Source of the DNA: Domibacillus sp. PGB-M46
GTDB lineage: Bacteria > Bacillota > Bacilli > Bacillales > Domibacillaceae
Assembly (NCBI RefSeq): GCF_022668875.1
Contig: NZ_JAKGCR010000001.1
Location: 62,001 to 126,000 of the forward strand
Length of the DNA: 64,000 nucleotides
Direction of reading: 5' to 3'
The translations under genes were made by a program, and so were the position numbers. Each line of letters begins with the position of its first letter. Position 1 is the first letter of the stretch. Positions 33,748 through 41,512 of the stretch are shown here, piece by piece. The notes below the pieces were generated by a model, which saw nothing but the letters and a program-made list of their open reading frames with translations, did not search any database and had not been told where the DNA came from.

Positions 33748-33819
33748 TGTTAAACACTTCCCCCTTTTCTAAAAGAACATATACCTTCCTATACCCTTCT
33801 TTAAACCTTTTTTATCAAA

Positions 33820-33850
33820 AAAAAAAAAACCGCCCCTTAATTGGACGGCT
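33820..33850 (-). terminator. Terminator of the capA-like gene
   Basis: On the minus strand CCGTCC and GGGCGG pair around the stop codon and lead into a run of twelve T residues. Confidence 0.75.
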
Positions 33851-34979
33851 CATTTTTCATGTACTGTACCCAATCGGCTGGCTGAATTTGATTGGATACA
33901 TCCAAAATCTTTTCCATTACCCGTTCCCGCTCCGCACCTTGAAGAAGGGTCGGCTGGTAATCATTCCGGTCTGTTCGTGAAGAAATGGAGAAAGGTACCA
34001 CATTAATATCTTTTCCATCCGTCAGCTTTCCATCTTTTACTTCAAACGTCTGCTGGAACACGTACGTATCTTTATCGGACGGATTGCGATTTCCGCCAAA
34101 CATAAAGTTACCAAGACTATAAACAATAAATTTACCATTATATTCTTCAATTCCCTGTACCACATGCGGATGATGCCCTACAACAAGGTCAGCCCCGGCA
34201 TCGACTGCAAATCGGGCCAGTGTCTTCTGCGATTCTTCCGGCACGTAGCTTCTCTCCACTCCCCAGTGAAAATGGACAATCACGATCGCCGCGCCCTTTT
34301 CCCGCATCTGCGCAATATCCACTTCCACCTGATCACGGATCTCCGCCGTATCGGCCCAGCCTTCATAGCCGAGCGCACCGACTTTCACACCCTTTACTTC
34401 TGTTAAAAAGGAATCTTCATAACCAAAAAAGCCAATGTTCGCTGCTTTTAAATTCGCCTTTGTATCTTCATATCCTTGCTCCAGGTAATCAAAAATATGA
34501 TTGTTGGCCACATTGACTGCTTCTATACCGCCATCCGTTAAAATCTGTGTATATTCTGGATCTCCTTTAAAACGGAATTTTTTTTCTGCTTTTTCTGTCG
34601 CTTCGGTCAGTGTCGTCTCCAGGTTTACCGTTGTCAAGTCATCACGTTGAAAAATACCGTTCAGCCCTTTTGTAAAATGAGCTAAGCCGTTCCGCTCTGC
34701 TTCATCTGGAAATGACCCGGCATATGTGAATGTCTCATCCGTTCCAAGTGTAAAGTCTCCTGCTGCACTCACTTTAATTGATACAGGCGGCGTTTCTTTT
34801 TGGGAAGCCGTTGTTTCATCCAAAATACCTTTTGGTACCCCCTGTGCTTTTTCTTTCGTCACCATTATATTTAACACAACAGCTGCTGCAACGGCTAAAC
34901 ATAAGCCGAAAAGCGACACTCTGACCCAGCTTTTCAGCCGACGGCGCTTTCGTCTTTCCATCCTTCTTTGTTCTGGCAT
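33837..34979 (-). CDS. CapA-family metallophosphatase-like surface protein
   Basis: 380 aa. A basic N-terminus (RRMERRKRRRLKSW) precedes one span (about 20-40), so the bulk is extracytoplasmic. The PGA_cap fold is shown by AAGDFTLGTD, VNLETTLT, NVANNHIFDY, VHFHWGVE and VVGHHPHVVQGIEEY, which hold the metal-binding Asp, Asn and His residues. CapA homologues take part in poly-gamma-glutamate capsule production, but no capB/capC genes are nearby, so this may act on another polymer. Monocistronic. Confidence 0.88.
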   Translation of the reverse strand: MPEQRRMERRKRRRLKSWVRVSLFGLCLAVAAAVVLNIMVTKEKAQGVPKGILDETTASQKETPPVSIKVSAAGDFTLGTDETFTYAGSFPDEAERNGLAHFTKGLNGIFQRDDLTTVNLETTLTEATEKAEKKFRFKGDPEYTQILTDGGIEAVNVANNHIFDYLEQGYEDTKANLKAANIGFFGYEDSFLTEVKGVKVGALGYEGWADTAEIRDQVEVDIAQMREKGAAIVIVHFHWGVERSYVPEESQKTLARFAVDAGADLVVGHHPHVVQGIEEYNGKFIVYSLGNFMFGGNRNPSDKDTYVFQQTFEVKDGKLTDGKDINVVPFSISSRTDRNDYQPTLLQGAERERVMEKILDVSNQIQPADWVQYMKNEPSN

Positions 34980-35044
34980 AATGTACCTAATCCCCCTGAT
35001 CCCTATTTATACCATTATACAACATTTTCGGCCAAAATAGGAGA

Positions 35045-35434
35045 TCAATGGTGGTGCTTCATATCTACGGAAGGCCCATTTTGCTCAACGTCTGCTTCTA
35101 CGCCCACCCATATTTTTTTGGTTGGCATAATATGCTGTCCATTCGTTTGAATATCCGCTTTTACAAAATAAATTCCTTTTTCTATAATCCTTTTTTGTGC
35201 TGTAAAAACCCCGTCTTTTCCTTCCTGCATGGGCAGCGTTTCCCTTTGTCCGCCTTCCGGCCAAAAAGAAACAGATACGTCCGCACCCGGTGATGTGGCA
35301 ATCTGTATATGGCCGGCTGATACATCAATCTCTGCATCCAGTTTTTCCTCTGCGACATACTGATCCGCTGAATCGGGATCAAGGCTGCAGCCGGATAATA
35401 AAAATAGACTACTAAAGATGATCCACTTTCTCAT
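35045..35434 (-). CDS. YtkA/FixH-like lipoprotein
   Basis: 129 aa with lipobox LLSGC at residues 12-16. The mature domain is a small beta-sandwich typical of YtkA proteins (ADVSVSFWPEGG, KGIYFVKADIQTNGQHIM), and the chain ends DMKHHH, a possible metal-binding tail. Its start overlaps the stop of the PepSY gene (ATGA), so the two are translationally coupled. YtkA-like proteins are often linked to copper and redox metabolism; the His tail and the nearby BdbCD thiol oxidases are compatible with that. Exact function unknown. Confidence 0.75.
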   Translation of the reverse strand: MRKWIIFSSLFLLSGCSLDPDSADQYVAEEKLDAEIDVSAGHIQIATSPGADVSVSFWPEGGQRETLPMQEGKDGVFTAQKRIIEKGIYFVKADIQTNGQHIMPTKKIWVGVEADVEQNGPSVDMKHHH

Positions 35435-36744
35435 GCTGCAAATCCTCCTCTTACCCGCTTTGCGATTTGATCAATGATCCATACACCGAGCATGGATGCA
35501 CCTGCAAGTGGAAACAAAATACCAAGCATAATAATCAGTGCCCATAATCCTTTTGCCACTCCCGCTGCAGGACGCGCGGGTGCGCCGTGCTTCCGCTTCC
35601 GCCATAGAAGCAGCCCGCTTACAATAACAAGTATCATCCCTATACAAACTGCAAGCCCAGTCAGCTTGTTGATCATACCAAACTGTGACCCTTTATGGAG
35701 GGTAATGCCGAGCGCAATCGCCTTACCGGCCGGTCCGTAGTCTTCATAACGATAGTCTGCCAGTACTGCGCCGGTATACTGATCAATATGCATCGTCACT
35801 TCATCCTGTGCTTTTGGAGGAAACGCGGAAACCGTGTACACGCCTGTTTTCTCCTGCGGAATAAATAAGTCATAGCCCGGCTTAATGCCCCGTTCATTGA
35901 TAATATGGATAACATCATCAATCGACAGCGGGACATACGCCGATTGCACAGACTGCGGCACTGGAAGATTTTCCGCCGACCAGCCAACATCCGCTACATC
36001 TTCTGTTTTCAAGCCCGAAAGCGGCGCTTCCCCCACCCAGATCGATGGCGGATAGCCTTCTCCAGAATTGGTTGCCGCGTTTTGCACCTGCGTACCCCAA
36101 AAACCAGACCACGGCAGGCCCGTCATGATAAGAAAAAACATGCCGGCGGAGATCCAGGCGGCTGGGACTACATGCAAGTCGCGGACGAGTGTCCGGCTTC
36201 CTTTGGAAAAACGCGGCAGCACAACGCCCCATATTCTCTCCTTCTTACGCGGCCACCAGAGATACGCCCCCGTAATGATTAAAATCAGTGCCCAGCACGC
36301 GGCCAGTTCCACCAGCCGGTCACCGACTGTGCCTGCCATTAATTCGCCGTGAATTTTTTCAAGCTTGTCCATAATCCGGTCCGTGTCATCGAACGTTCCC
36401 ATAATCTGCATCGTGTGCGGATCTACAAATACGGTCATCGCTGTTCCGTCATGATCGGTGATGCCGATTTCTGCTGACCGGTCTGCCGAATCTGCAGGAC
36501 GGTAGCGTGTGATAACGGCATGCGGATATTGCTCTTTAACACCCGCAAACATATGACTGGCTGGCATCATCTCTGACTGCGGCTTTACATCGTATAAATC
36601 TGCATAAAGCGCATGCTCAATTTCTGCTTTAAACAAATAAACTGCACCTGTTATCGCGAGTACAAGCAAAAAAGGTGCAAAAATGAGACCGGCATAAAAA
36701 TGCCAGCGCCAAATCCACTGGTAATGCCTTCGCGATTGTTCCAT
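35431..36744 (-). CDS. PepSY-associated membrane protein
   Basis: 437 aa with the PepSY_TM plan: an opening span with the conserved WRWHFYAGLIFAPFLL, spans near 145-165, 195-215, 340-365 and 385-410, a first PepSY domain after span 1 and a second around SIDDVIHIINERGIKPGYDL. Conserved His residues (HFYAG, KIHGEL, RDLHVVPAAW, LHKGSQFG) suggest haem or metal contact, as in related reductases. It is the first gene of a two-gene operon with the YtkA-like lipoprotein. Its promoter carries the paired GTGAAAA-like boxes and a consensus TATAAT. Confidence 0.87.
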   Translation of the reverse strand: MEQSRRHYQWIWRWHFYAGLIFAPFLLVLAITGAVYLFKAEIEHALYADLYDVKPQSEMMPASHMFAGVKEQYPHAVITRYRPADSADRSAEIGITDHDGTAMTVFVDPHTMQIMGTFDDTDRIMDKLEKIHGELMAGTVGDRLVELAACWALILIITGAYLWWPRKKERIWGVVLPRFSKGSRTLVRDLHVVPAAWISAGMFFLIMTGLPWSGFWGTQVQNAATNSGEGYPPSIWVGEAPLSGLKTEDVADVGWSAENLPVPQSVQSAYVPLSIDDVIHIINERGIKPGYDLFIPQEKTGVYTVSAFPPKAQDEVTMHIDQYTGAVLADYRYEDYGPAGKAIALGITLHKGSQFGMINKLTGLAVCIGMILVIVSGLLLWRKRKHGAPARPAAGVAKGLWALIIMLGILFPLAGASMLGVWIIDQIAKRVRGGFAA

Positions 36745-36776
36745 TTTCCTGCCCCCTCTTTTTCTTTACTTCATGC

Positions 36777-36810
36777 ATTATACAGATCAGATGTGAACAT
36801 CGCGTGAAGA
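36777..36810 (-). promoter_or_regulatory. Paired-heptamer promoter of the PepSY-YtkA operon
   Basis: Plus strand: ATTATA, 10 bases, GTGAACA, 4 bases, GTGAAGA. On the minus strand TCTTCAC-N4-TGTTCAC-N10-TATAAT, 32 bases ahead of the start. The heptamers are less perfect but the spacing is the same as in the other four. Confidence 0.65.
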
Positions 36811-36818
36811 ATAAATGA

Positions 36819-36850
36819 AAAAATGCCCGTTTGATTTAAACGGACATTTT
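36819..36850 (-). terminator. Terminator overlapping the bdbC stop codon
   Basis: AAAAATGCCCGTTT and AAACGGACATTTT pair with one G-T; on the minus strand a T-run follows. The bdbC TAA lies at the loop edge. Confidence 0.85.
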
Positions 36851-37258
36851 ACGAAGAACAACCATAGATATTGTAATAATGGTAAAGGCACACAAACTTA
36901 AAAACGGAATGGTAATAAACCCAAGCCAGTTAATATATTCTCCTGAGCAGGGAATACCGCTTGTACACATTTCAAAATGCTTCATCGCCGGTATCTTTTG
37001 CAAAGCATAGTGATATCCTGCGATCCCCATTCCGAATATGCTGACCGGCAGAATGTAGCGGTACATGCGTGTGTCGCCCCAATAAAACGCCAGGCCGAGA
37101 AAAATACAAAGCGGGTACATTAAAATACGCTGGTACCAGCACATCGTGCAAGGAATAAACCCCATTTGCTCACTGAAAAACAAGCTGCCAAGCGTGGCTG
37201 TAAGAGCCGTGAGCCAGGCGGCGAGAAGCGGCTTACTCAGCATCAGCCGCTGCCTCAT
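36836..37258 (-). CDS. bdbC: Disulfide oxidoreductase, DsbB type
   Basis: 140 aa with four spans. The two extracytoplasmic cysteine pairs of DsbB are present: Cys37 and Cys40 in PCTMCWYQR and a second pair in MCTSGIPCSG. It reoxidises the partner thiol oxidase with menaquinone. Its start lies 26 bases inside the end of bdbD, so the two proteins are made together. BdbC/BdbD form disulfides in exported proteins, including competence proteins, in Bacillus. Confidence 0.93.
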   Translation of the reverse strand: MRQRLMLSKPLLAAWLTALTATLGSLFFSEQMGFIPCTMCWYQRILMYPLCIFLGLAFYWGDTRMYRYILPVSIFGMGIAGYHYALQKIPAMKHFEMCTSGIPCSGEYINWLGFITIPFLSLCAFTIITISMVVLRKMSV

Positions 37259-37892
37259 CTACCATTTTGACTAAATCGTCAAACGAGTTTCCTTCAAACT
37301 TTTTTCCGTTTACGAACAGAGTCGGTGTTCCAGATACCTGGAGCTCTTTTGCCGTTTCGGCGTCTTTTTCCCACGCTGCCATCGAGCCTTCTTTTTCCAC
37401 GACCGCCATCACTTTTGCCACTTCTTCATCGGTTGCAATCTCCGACAGCGTTTCTTTTAAAAAGTCATTCGTATATAGGTCGACTTTTTCAAATGATAAA
37501 TCATCCGGCTGTTTTTCATACATAAGATGATGGAACTTCCAGAAGCGGTCATTGCCAAGTGTCTGATAAACTGCTTCAGCAAACTGAGCCGACCGATTGG
37601 AATCCACGTTAATAAATGAGTAATTCATAAAATAAAACTTTGCTTTTCCCGTTTCCACGAGTTGTTCATTGATCAGCGGAAAAAACGATTCATTAAAATC
37701 TTTGCACACAGGGCATTTATAATCACCAAATTCTACAATGGAAACTGGCGCCTCTTCTTTGCCTAAAAATGGTTCCTTCTCATAATTAATCTCGGCACTT
37801 TTTTCACTTACGTTCGATAAAAAAACGACTCCTGCCATACAAATGGCAAAAAAGCCGACAATCCAAAAAACACCTTTCGCCAAACTTTTCAT
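37233..37892 (-). CDS. bdbD: DsbA-family thiol-disulfide oxidase
   Basis: 219 aa. One N-terminal span (about 5-25) anchors a thioredoxin-like domain with the active site CPVC (Cys60, Cys63) in FGDYKCPVCKDF and the cis-Pro loop SGTPTLFVNGK. It introduces disulfide bonds into secreted proteins and is regenerated by BdbC, whose gene overlaps its 3' end. Together they form an autonomous pair next to the PepSY operon. Ribosome site AAAGGAG. Confidence 0.93.
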   Translation of the reverse strand: MKSLAKGVFWIVGFFAICMAGVVFLSNVSEKSAEINYEKEPFLGKEEAPVSIVEFGDYKCPVCKDFNESFFPLINEQLVETGKAKFYFMNYSFINVDSNRSAQFAEAVYQTLGNDRFWKFHHLMYEKQPDDLSFEKVDLYTNDFLKETLSEIATDEEVAKVMAVVEKEGSMAAWEKDAETAKELQVSGTPTLFVNGKKFEGNSFDDLVKMVDEAAADAE

Positions 37893-37938
37893 CTCCTTTA
37901 AACTGCGGTTCGCAGCTTCTCTCTATTCAAACATCTCT

Positions 37939-38781
37939 TTACAACAGCACATCAATAAATAACAAGCAAATCCCAGCAAAAACAGACAGCGACCAAAAAG
38001 CTGACTGAACCGGTATATGCAGCGGCCGGTCCGCAGCCGGGTTCAGCAGGCGGTGAATCCGCTCGTTTACAGATGTATCGGCAAAAGACACACAGGACAA
38101 CGGCATATGAATTTGCCTGCCTGCTTTGATCATTTTAACAAGCGCGCTGCCAAGCTCGGCTGCAGAGCCTGTCCTCTCAATCGCATACGCATCAGCCAGC
38201 AGTTCTTTATCACGCCGATACTGCTCCCGTACCCATCCTAAAATAGGCATGTACCATAAAACAGATGCCGACACCGCCAGCAAAAAAACTTTCAACGGAT
38301 CGCGGCTTCGATGATGATAGAGTTCATGATACACGACTGCCTCAAATTCCGAGTCCGTCAGCATGTCCTTTAATCCAGTTGACAGAACGACAACCGGCCG
38401 AAAAAATCCCATTGTCACTGCCACGGGGGCAGGGTATGAAATCAAGCGGATATCCGCACTGTACCGCTTGGACCATTCGCTTGTCAGTGTACTGATTTCA
38501 TATGCGCCAAACCACCGTCTCAGACGAGAGGCCAGAAGCCATTGCCTGCTAATCTTCCAAACGAATAGTATAAGCGTGCTGAACACAAGCGCATCAACGG
38601 CGTATTCAAAAAACGTCAAACCGATCCATTTTAACGCGCTATGGCACACAGCGACGAAATTCAAGCGCACATCCCAGCCGGCTAACAGCGAAACAGCATA
38701 AAGCCCCATCTGGGATAAAATCGTACCCGAGGCAAGCAGGCTGACAAGAAACAGACTTTTTGATGGATGTGTAGTCCTCAT
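37939..38781 (-). CDS. M56 (BlaR1/MecR1-like) membrane metallopeptidase
   Basis: 280 aa with four spans (about 9-30, 60-80, 165-185 and 258-278). The zinc site HELYHH lies in the cytoplasmic loop, with the third ligand Glu in RRDKELLADAYAIERTG. Unlike BlaR1, it has no penicillin-binding sensor domain, so the signal is unknown. It follows a BlaI-type repressor with one base between them. The expected scheme is that the peptidase inactivates the repressor in response to a membrane signal. The DoxX gene across the divergent promoter is the likely target. Confidence 0.9.
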   Translation of the reverse strand: MRTTHPSKSLFLVSLLASGTILSQMGLYAVSLLAGWDVRLNFVAVCHSALKWIGLTFFEYAVDALVFSTLILFVWKISRQWLLASRLRRWFGAYEISTLTSEWSKRYSADIRLISYPAPVAVTMGFFRPVVVLSTGLKDMLTDSEFEAVVYHELYHHRSRDPLKVFLLAVSASVLWYMPILGWVREQYRRDKELLADAYAIERTGSAAELGSALVKMIKAGRQIHMPLSCVSFADTSVNERIHRLLNPAADRPLHIPVQSAFWSLSVFAGICLLFIDVLL

Positions 38782-38782
38782 A

Positions 38783-39196
38783 TTACCGGTCCTTTTTCCA
38801 TTCTTTTATTTTCTGCTCCAGCTGTGCGACCAAGTCATCATCTGCTTCATCAAGCGCATCAATCATATGACTGACAACCACGCTTCCAAATTCATCTACC
38901 AGCTCCTGTGTCATTTCTTTTGACTGGGTGTTTACAAACTCTTCCCGTGTAAGAACCGGCTGGTACATAGAAGTCCGTCCTTCTAACCGTTTTGTCAGGA
39001 TGCCTTTTTCCACGAGACGGTTCATGACCGTCATGACAGTATTGAAATTAGTCGCTTTATCCTTTTCTAATTCATGTTGAACGTCCTTGATCGACTTTTC
39101 GCCGCCGCACCAAAGCACATCCATAATTTTAGCTTCAAGCGGTCCAAAAAAACGGTTCAAGCCGCGCTCATTAAATTTAAAAGATTGAATTTTCAC
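38783..39196 (-). CDS. BlaI/MecI-family repressor
   Basis: 137 aa. The winged helix (FGPLEAKIMDVLWCGGEKSI, then NFNTVMTVMNRLVEKGILTKR) and dimerising C-terminus (about 80-137) are typical. A BlaI repressor is cleaved or displaced when its M56 partner is activated; that partner is encoded directly downstream. A near-perfect palindrome overlaps its own promoter and a larger one lies in front of the divergent DoxX gene, so it should control both. There is no beta-lactamase gene in the window. Confidence 0.92.
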   Translation of the reverse strand: MKIQSFKFNERGLNRFFGPLEAKIMDVLWCGGEKSIKDVQHELEKDKATNFNTVMTVMNRLVEKGILTKRLEGRTSMYQPVLTREEFVNTQSKEMTQELVDEFGSVVVSHMIDALDEADDDLVAQLEQKIKEWKKDR

Positions 39197-39209
39197 TTCC
39201 CGCCCCCCT

Positions 39210-39230
39210 CACATTACTCATTGTAGTGTG
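39210..39230. promoter_or_regulatory. Candidate BlaI operator at its own promoter
   Basis: CACATTAC-N5-GTAGTGTG, an 8-bp inverted repeat with one mismatch, 14 bases upstream of the repressor start. Confidence 0.6.
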
Positions 39231-39312
39231 CAGGCGAAGACTTCGTCAAGAATCCATTGTGTAACATTTTTGAAACAAAATCTTAACAATTATTTCGCTC
39301 ATTTCATAGTAA

Positions 39313-39350
39313 ACTACAAAGCATAGTGTTACAACACTATGCTTTGTAGT
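39313..39350. promoter_or_regulatory. 18-bp perfect palindrome ahead of the DoxX gene
   Basis: ACTACAAAGCATAGTGTT and its exact complement AACACTATGCTTTGTAGT are separated by two bases. The ends carry the TACA/TGTA halves typical of BlaI sites. It lies just after a TTAACA/TAGTAA promoter candidate and 25 bases before the DoxX start. Confidence 0.75.
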
Positions 39351-39374
39351 GAATAATAAAAAGGAGGATTTACA

Positions 39375-39755
39375 ATGGAAAAAGGAAACCTTATTTTGAG
39401 GATTGTGCTTGGATTTACGTTTTTTATGCACGGATTAGACAAGTGGAGAGGCGGCATTGACGGCACAGCCGGTTTTTTTGAAAGTGTAGGAATTCCGGGC
39501 TTTATGGCGTATGTGGTTGCAGGCATCGAACTTGTTGGAGGTATCCTTTTAATGCTCGGATTGGGTGTGCGCATCCTGTCTATTTTGTTTGCCGTTATTT
39601 TAATAGGGGCCATTTTTACAGTCAAGCTGTCGGCTGGTTTTTTAGGCGGACTGGAATTGGATATTGTACTGCTGGCGATGTCTGTTCACCTGGCTCTTGC
39701 CGGCTCGTCTAAATATGCTCTTGATTCTCGCATAAAAGTAAAAGCAGCCTCCTAA
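39375..39755 (+). CDS. DoxX-family membrane protein
   Basis: 126 aa with four spans, AAGGAGG upstream. It has the family pattern MHGLDKWRGGIDGTAGFF and VAGIELVGGILLMLG. DoxX proteins of Bacilli (for example CatD and MhqP) are often linked to thiol-reactive or quinone stress, but here an 18-bp BlaI-type palindrome lies between promoter and start, so control by the divergent BlaI/M56 pair is likely. That would make a novel effector for a Bla-type sensing pair. The terminator overlaps the stop codon. Confidence 0.88.
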   Translation: MEKGNLILRIVLGFTFFMHGLDKWRGGIDGTAGFFESVGIPGFMAYVVAGIELVGGILLMLGLGVRILSILFAVILIGAIFTVKLSAGFLGGLELDIVLLAMSVHLALAGSSKYALDSRIKVKAAS

Positions 39756-39775
39756 GGAGTGCTGCTTCTTTTTTT
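39742..39775 (+). terminator. Terminator overlapping the DoxX stop codon
   Basis: AAGCAGC-CTCCT and AGGAG-T-GCTGCTT pair with one bulge; a T-run follows and the TAA is at the loop. Confidence 0.85.
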
Positions 39776-39776
39776 C

Positions 39777-40922
39777 TTATATTATATTGGAATACCGCCA
39801 GAACCGGTTAGCTGTCGGCGGAGCCAGGCGCCCAAGCCCGCGGCTCTCGGAACGGTGCAGCGGCTTCCATTCCCCGCCTCCGCTTTTTAAATACACTTCA
39901 TGATGCGGTGCTTCATCATGTTCACCGCTTATCTCCATCAATCCGTTTGTATAAAAAGCGGCATGCACCTTATACACAATGTCCGGTGATGGCATTAACG
40001 GGTTGCCTACGGAATGATCAAGCAGAAAAGATAGCTTTTCCTCGTCGGTTTGTATACTTTTTATGACAATCCCTTCATCTGAAGCCCGGTCCCGTTCAAC
40101 CAGTTCCTTTTCTACAGTATAGCCTTCAGATGCGCCAACACTCCGTGAAAGCGTAACATTTTTGCCCTTAATCTTCACTTCAGCTCTTGTCCGGTACCGC
40201 TCCGCTTCTGGATCAAATGTCCGTCCGTCTCCTGCGAAAAAGCGCATTTTCGATAAAACATTCGGGTTTTCTACCCACTCATCTTCTAAAAAGGTTGTAT
40301 AACGAAGAACATGGTCGCGATCTACAGAGGCCTGCTGTTCTTTTAACGCATCGGCCGGCCGGCCAATATCTTTAAAAAGCAAAAACGTTTCAACAAGCAT
40401 ATCATCTTCATTCTTTTGAACTTTTAACAAATCGATCACTTTGGCAATCGGAGATGGTTTTTCCGCCGCTTCTTCATCTCCCGGCTCAAGCGGCCGGACA
40501 CCTTTAATTTCGTATACATATGATTCATTCATCGTTATACGGGTATCATGAAAACCCGGCTCTGTTACGGTTCCGGCATATTCATCGTTACGGTAAATCG
40601 CATACTCCTCTACACCGCGAATCGGCTCCCAGGCCATCGCGATTTTTCCTTCTTCTACAACTGTTGTAACAATCAGTTCCTGCAGCGGAATGTCCGCATT
40701 TTTGTCCTCACGCTCTACTGCTGTTGCCGTTTGAACCTTCAGCGTGCTGTCTCCTTTAAATAAATAGGAATATGTGGTTCCCGGTTTCAGGCCTGTATCT
40801 GTAAACGTCGTATCCTGGCCGCTGTAGACCTCTTTGCCGTCTTTTAAAATGCGCACCGGTCCTGCTGTCTCCCAGCTCAGAGAAATGCGGTCCGGTGTCT
40901 GGCTGACTCGTGTAAGATTCAT
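39777..40922 (-). CDS. FN3-DUF3238 protein
   Basis: 381 aa with no signal peptide. Residues 1-70 and about 85-150 look like fibronectin type III modules (RISLSWETAG, GLKPGTTYSYLF; KIAMAWEPIRGVEEYAIYRN). The rest matches DUF3238: YTTFLEDEWVENPNVL, then RFFAGDGRTFDPEAERYRTR and a C-terminal beta region with LMEISGEHDEAPHHEVYLKS. DUF3238 proteins occur in Bacilli and may bind or modify extracellular or spore polymers; no enzymatic residues are known to me. Monocistronic. Confidence 0.75.
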   Translation of the reverse strand: MNLTRVSQTPDRISLSWETAGPVRILKDGKEVYSGQDTTFTDTGLKPGTTYSYLFKGDSTLKVQTATAVEREDKNADIPLQELIVTTVVEEGKIAMAWEPIRGVEEYAIYRNDEYAGTVTEPGFHDTRITMNESYVYEIKGVRPLEPGDEEAAEKPSPIAKVIDLLKVQKNEDDMLVETFLLFKDIGRPADALKEQQASVDRDHVLRYTTFLEDEWVENPNVLSKMRFFAGDGRTFDPEAERYRTRAEVKIKGKNVTLSRSVGASEGYTVEKELVERDRASDEGIVIKSIQTDEEKLSFLLDHSVGNPLMPSPDIVYKVHAAFYTNGLMEISGEHDEAPHHEVYLKSGGGEWKPLHRSESRGLGRLAPPTANRFWRYSNII

Positions 40923-40982
40923 GATGACGCCACCTTTCTTTCTCTTTCTTTACCCGCCTTTTTACTGTTCAAAAACTTTGCA

Positions 40983-41010
40983 AAAAAGAAGCCGACTTTA
41001 TTCAGCTTCT
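40983..41010 (-). terminator. Terminator of the two tiny membrane genes
   Basis: On the minus strand AAGAAGC and GCTTCTT pair over a 12-base loop that holds the stop codon, followed by T residues. Confidence 0.65.
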
Positions 41011-41106
41011 TTTTTTACCGATTTTAATCAGTGCGGCTAATAAAATAAGCACCGGTACTCCGAGCAAAAGCCCGAGGCCCACGGTGTAAAAGCTTTCGAC
41101 AATCAT
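41002..41106 (-). CDS. 34-residue membrane peptide
   Basis: A small ORF, MIVESFYTVGLGLLLGVPVL then ILLAALIKIGKKRS: one membrane helix with a basic end. Its ATG overlaps the TGA of the preceding small gene (ATGA), so translation is coupled, and a terminator overlaps its own stop. The coupling and clean membrane helix support a real peptide. Function unknown. Confidence 0.6.
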   Translation of the reverse strand: MIVESFYTVGLGLLLGVPVLILLAALIKIGKKRS

Positions 41107-41258
41107 TGGCGCTCCTCCAGCTTTCTTTCTATTCGGTCCAGCTGCTTTGATCGTCTGCGCCAGGAGCGTATACCGATGAAAATCAAACCGGCTGGCACGA
41201 AGAGCATCAGCAGCATAACTATTTGAAATAAAACGTCGGCGATATTTATGTTACTCAT
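41103..41258 (-). CDS. DUF4083-like small membrane protein
   Basis: 51 aa with GGAGG seven bases upstream of the ATG. One span (about 10-30, DVLFQIVMLLMLFVPAGLIF) is followed by a basic amphipathic helix ending SKQLDRIERKLEERQ. The layout and the LDRIExKL ending resemble DUF4083 proteins. It forms a two-gene operon with the overlapping 34-residue ORF. Role unknown. Confidence 0.65.
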   Translation of the reverse strand: MSNINIADVLFQIVMLLMLFVPAGLIFIGIRSWRRRSKQLDRIERKLEERQ

Positions 41259-41304
41259 ATGGCAGCCTCCAATCTTTTTTTTAGTATATAAGTTTTTTCC
41301 AAAA

Positions 41305-41336
41305 CAAAAAAGCCCTGGCTCCCCAGGGCTTTTTTG
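41305..41336. terminator. Isolated terminator-like hairpin
   Basis: AAAAAAGCCCTGG and CCAGGGCTTTTTT pair perfectly around four bases. It stands between the repeat region and the tiny membrane operon and could act on either strand. Confidence 0.8.
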
Positions 41337-41512
41337 TTACGCTGTCCAACTCCGGATGTCCAATCCGCTGCTGGGTTACAAGGGCTGACGGCCGGCCGCT
41401 GGCTGACAGCTCTTGATCCAGGTAAGCTTTGTGCTTTTCTCAATGTCCAGCTTCAGCCAGCCAGCCCCTCGGTCATAAGCCGTCAGGCTGAACGGCCGCC
41501 TTACGCTTTTCT
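41337..41512. repeat. Probable dispersed intergenic repeat
   Basis: The stretch with GTCCAGCTTCAGCC, CCCCTCGGTCATAAG, GGCTGAACGGCCGCC and TTACGCTTTTC resembles the GTCTAGCTCCAGCGCC...CTTGCGCTTTTC elements that occur in many copies between genes of Bacillaceae. It can fold through TCAGCC/GGCTGA. A related GC-rich part (GCTGACGGCCGGCCGCTGG) precedes it. No ORF is credible. Only one copy is in this window, so the repeat claim rests on memory of other genomes. Confidence 0.55.
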
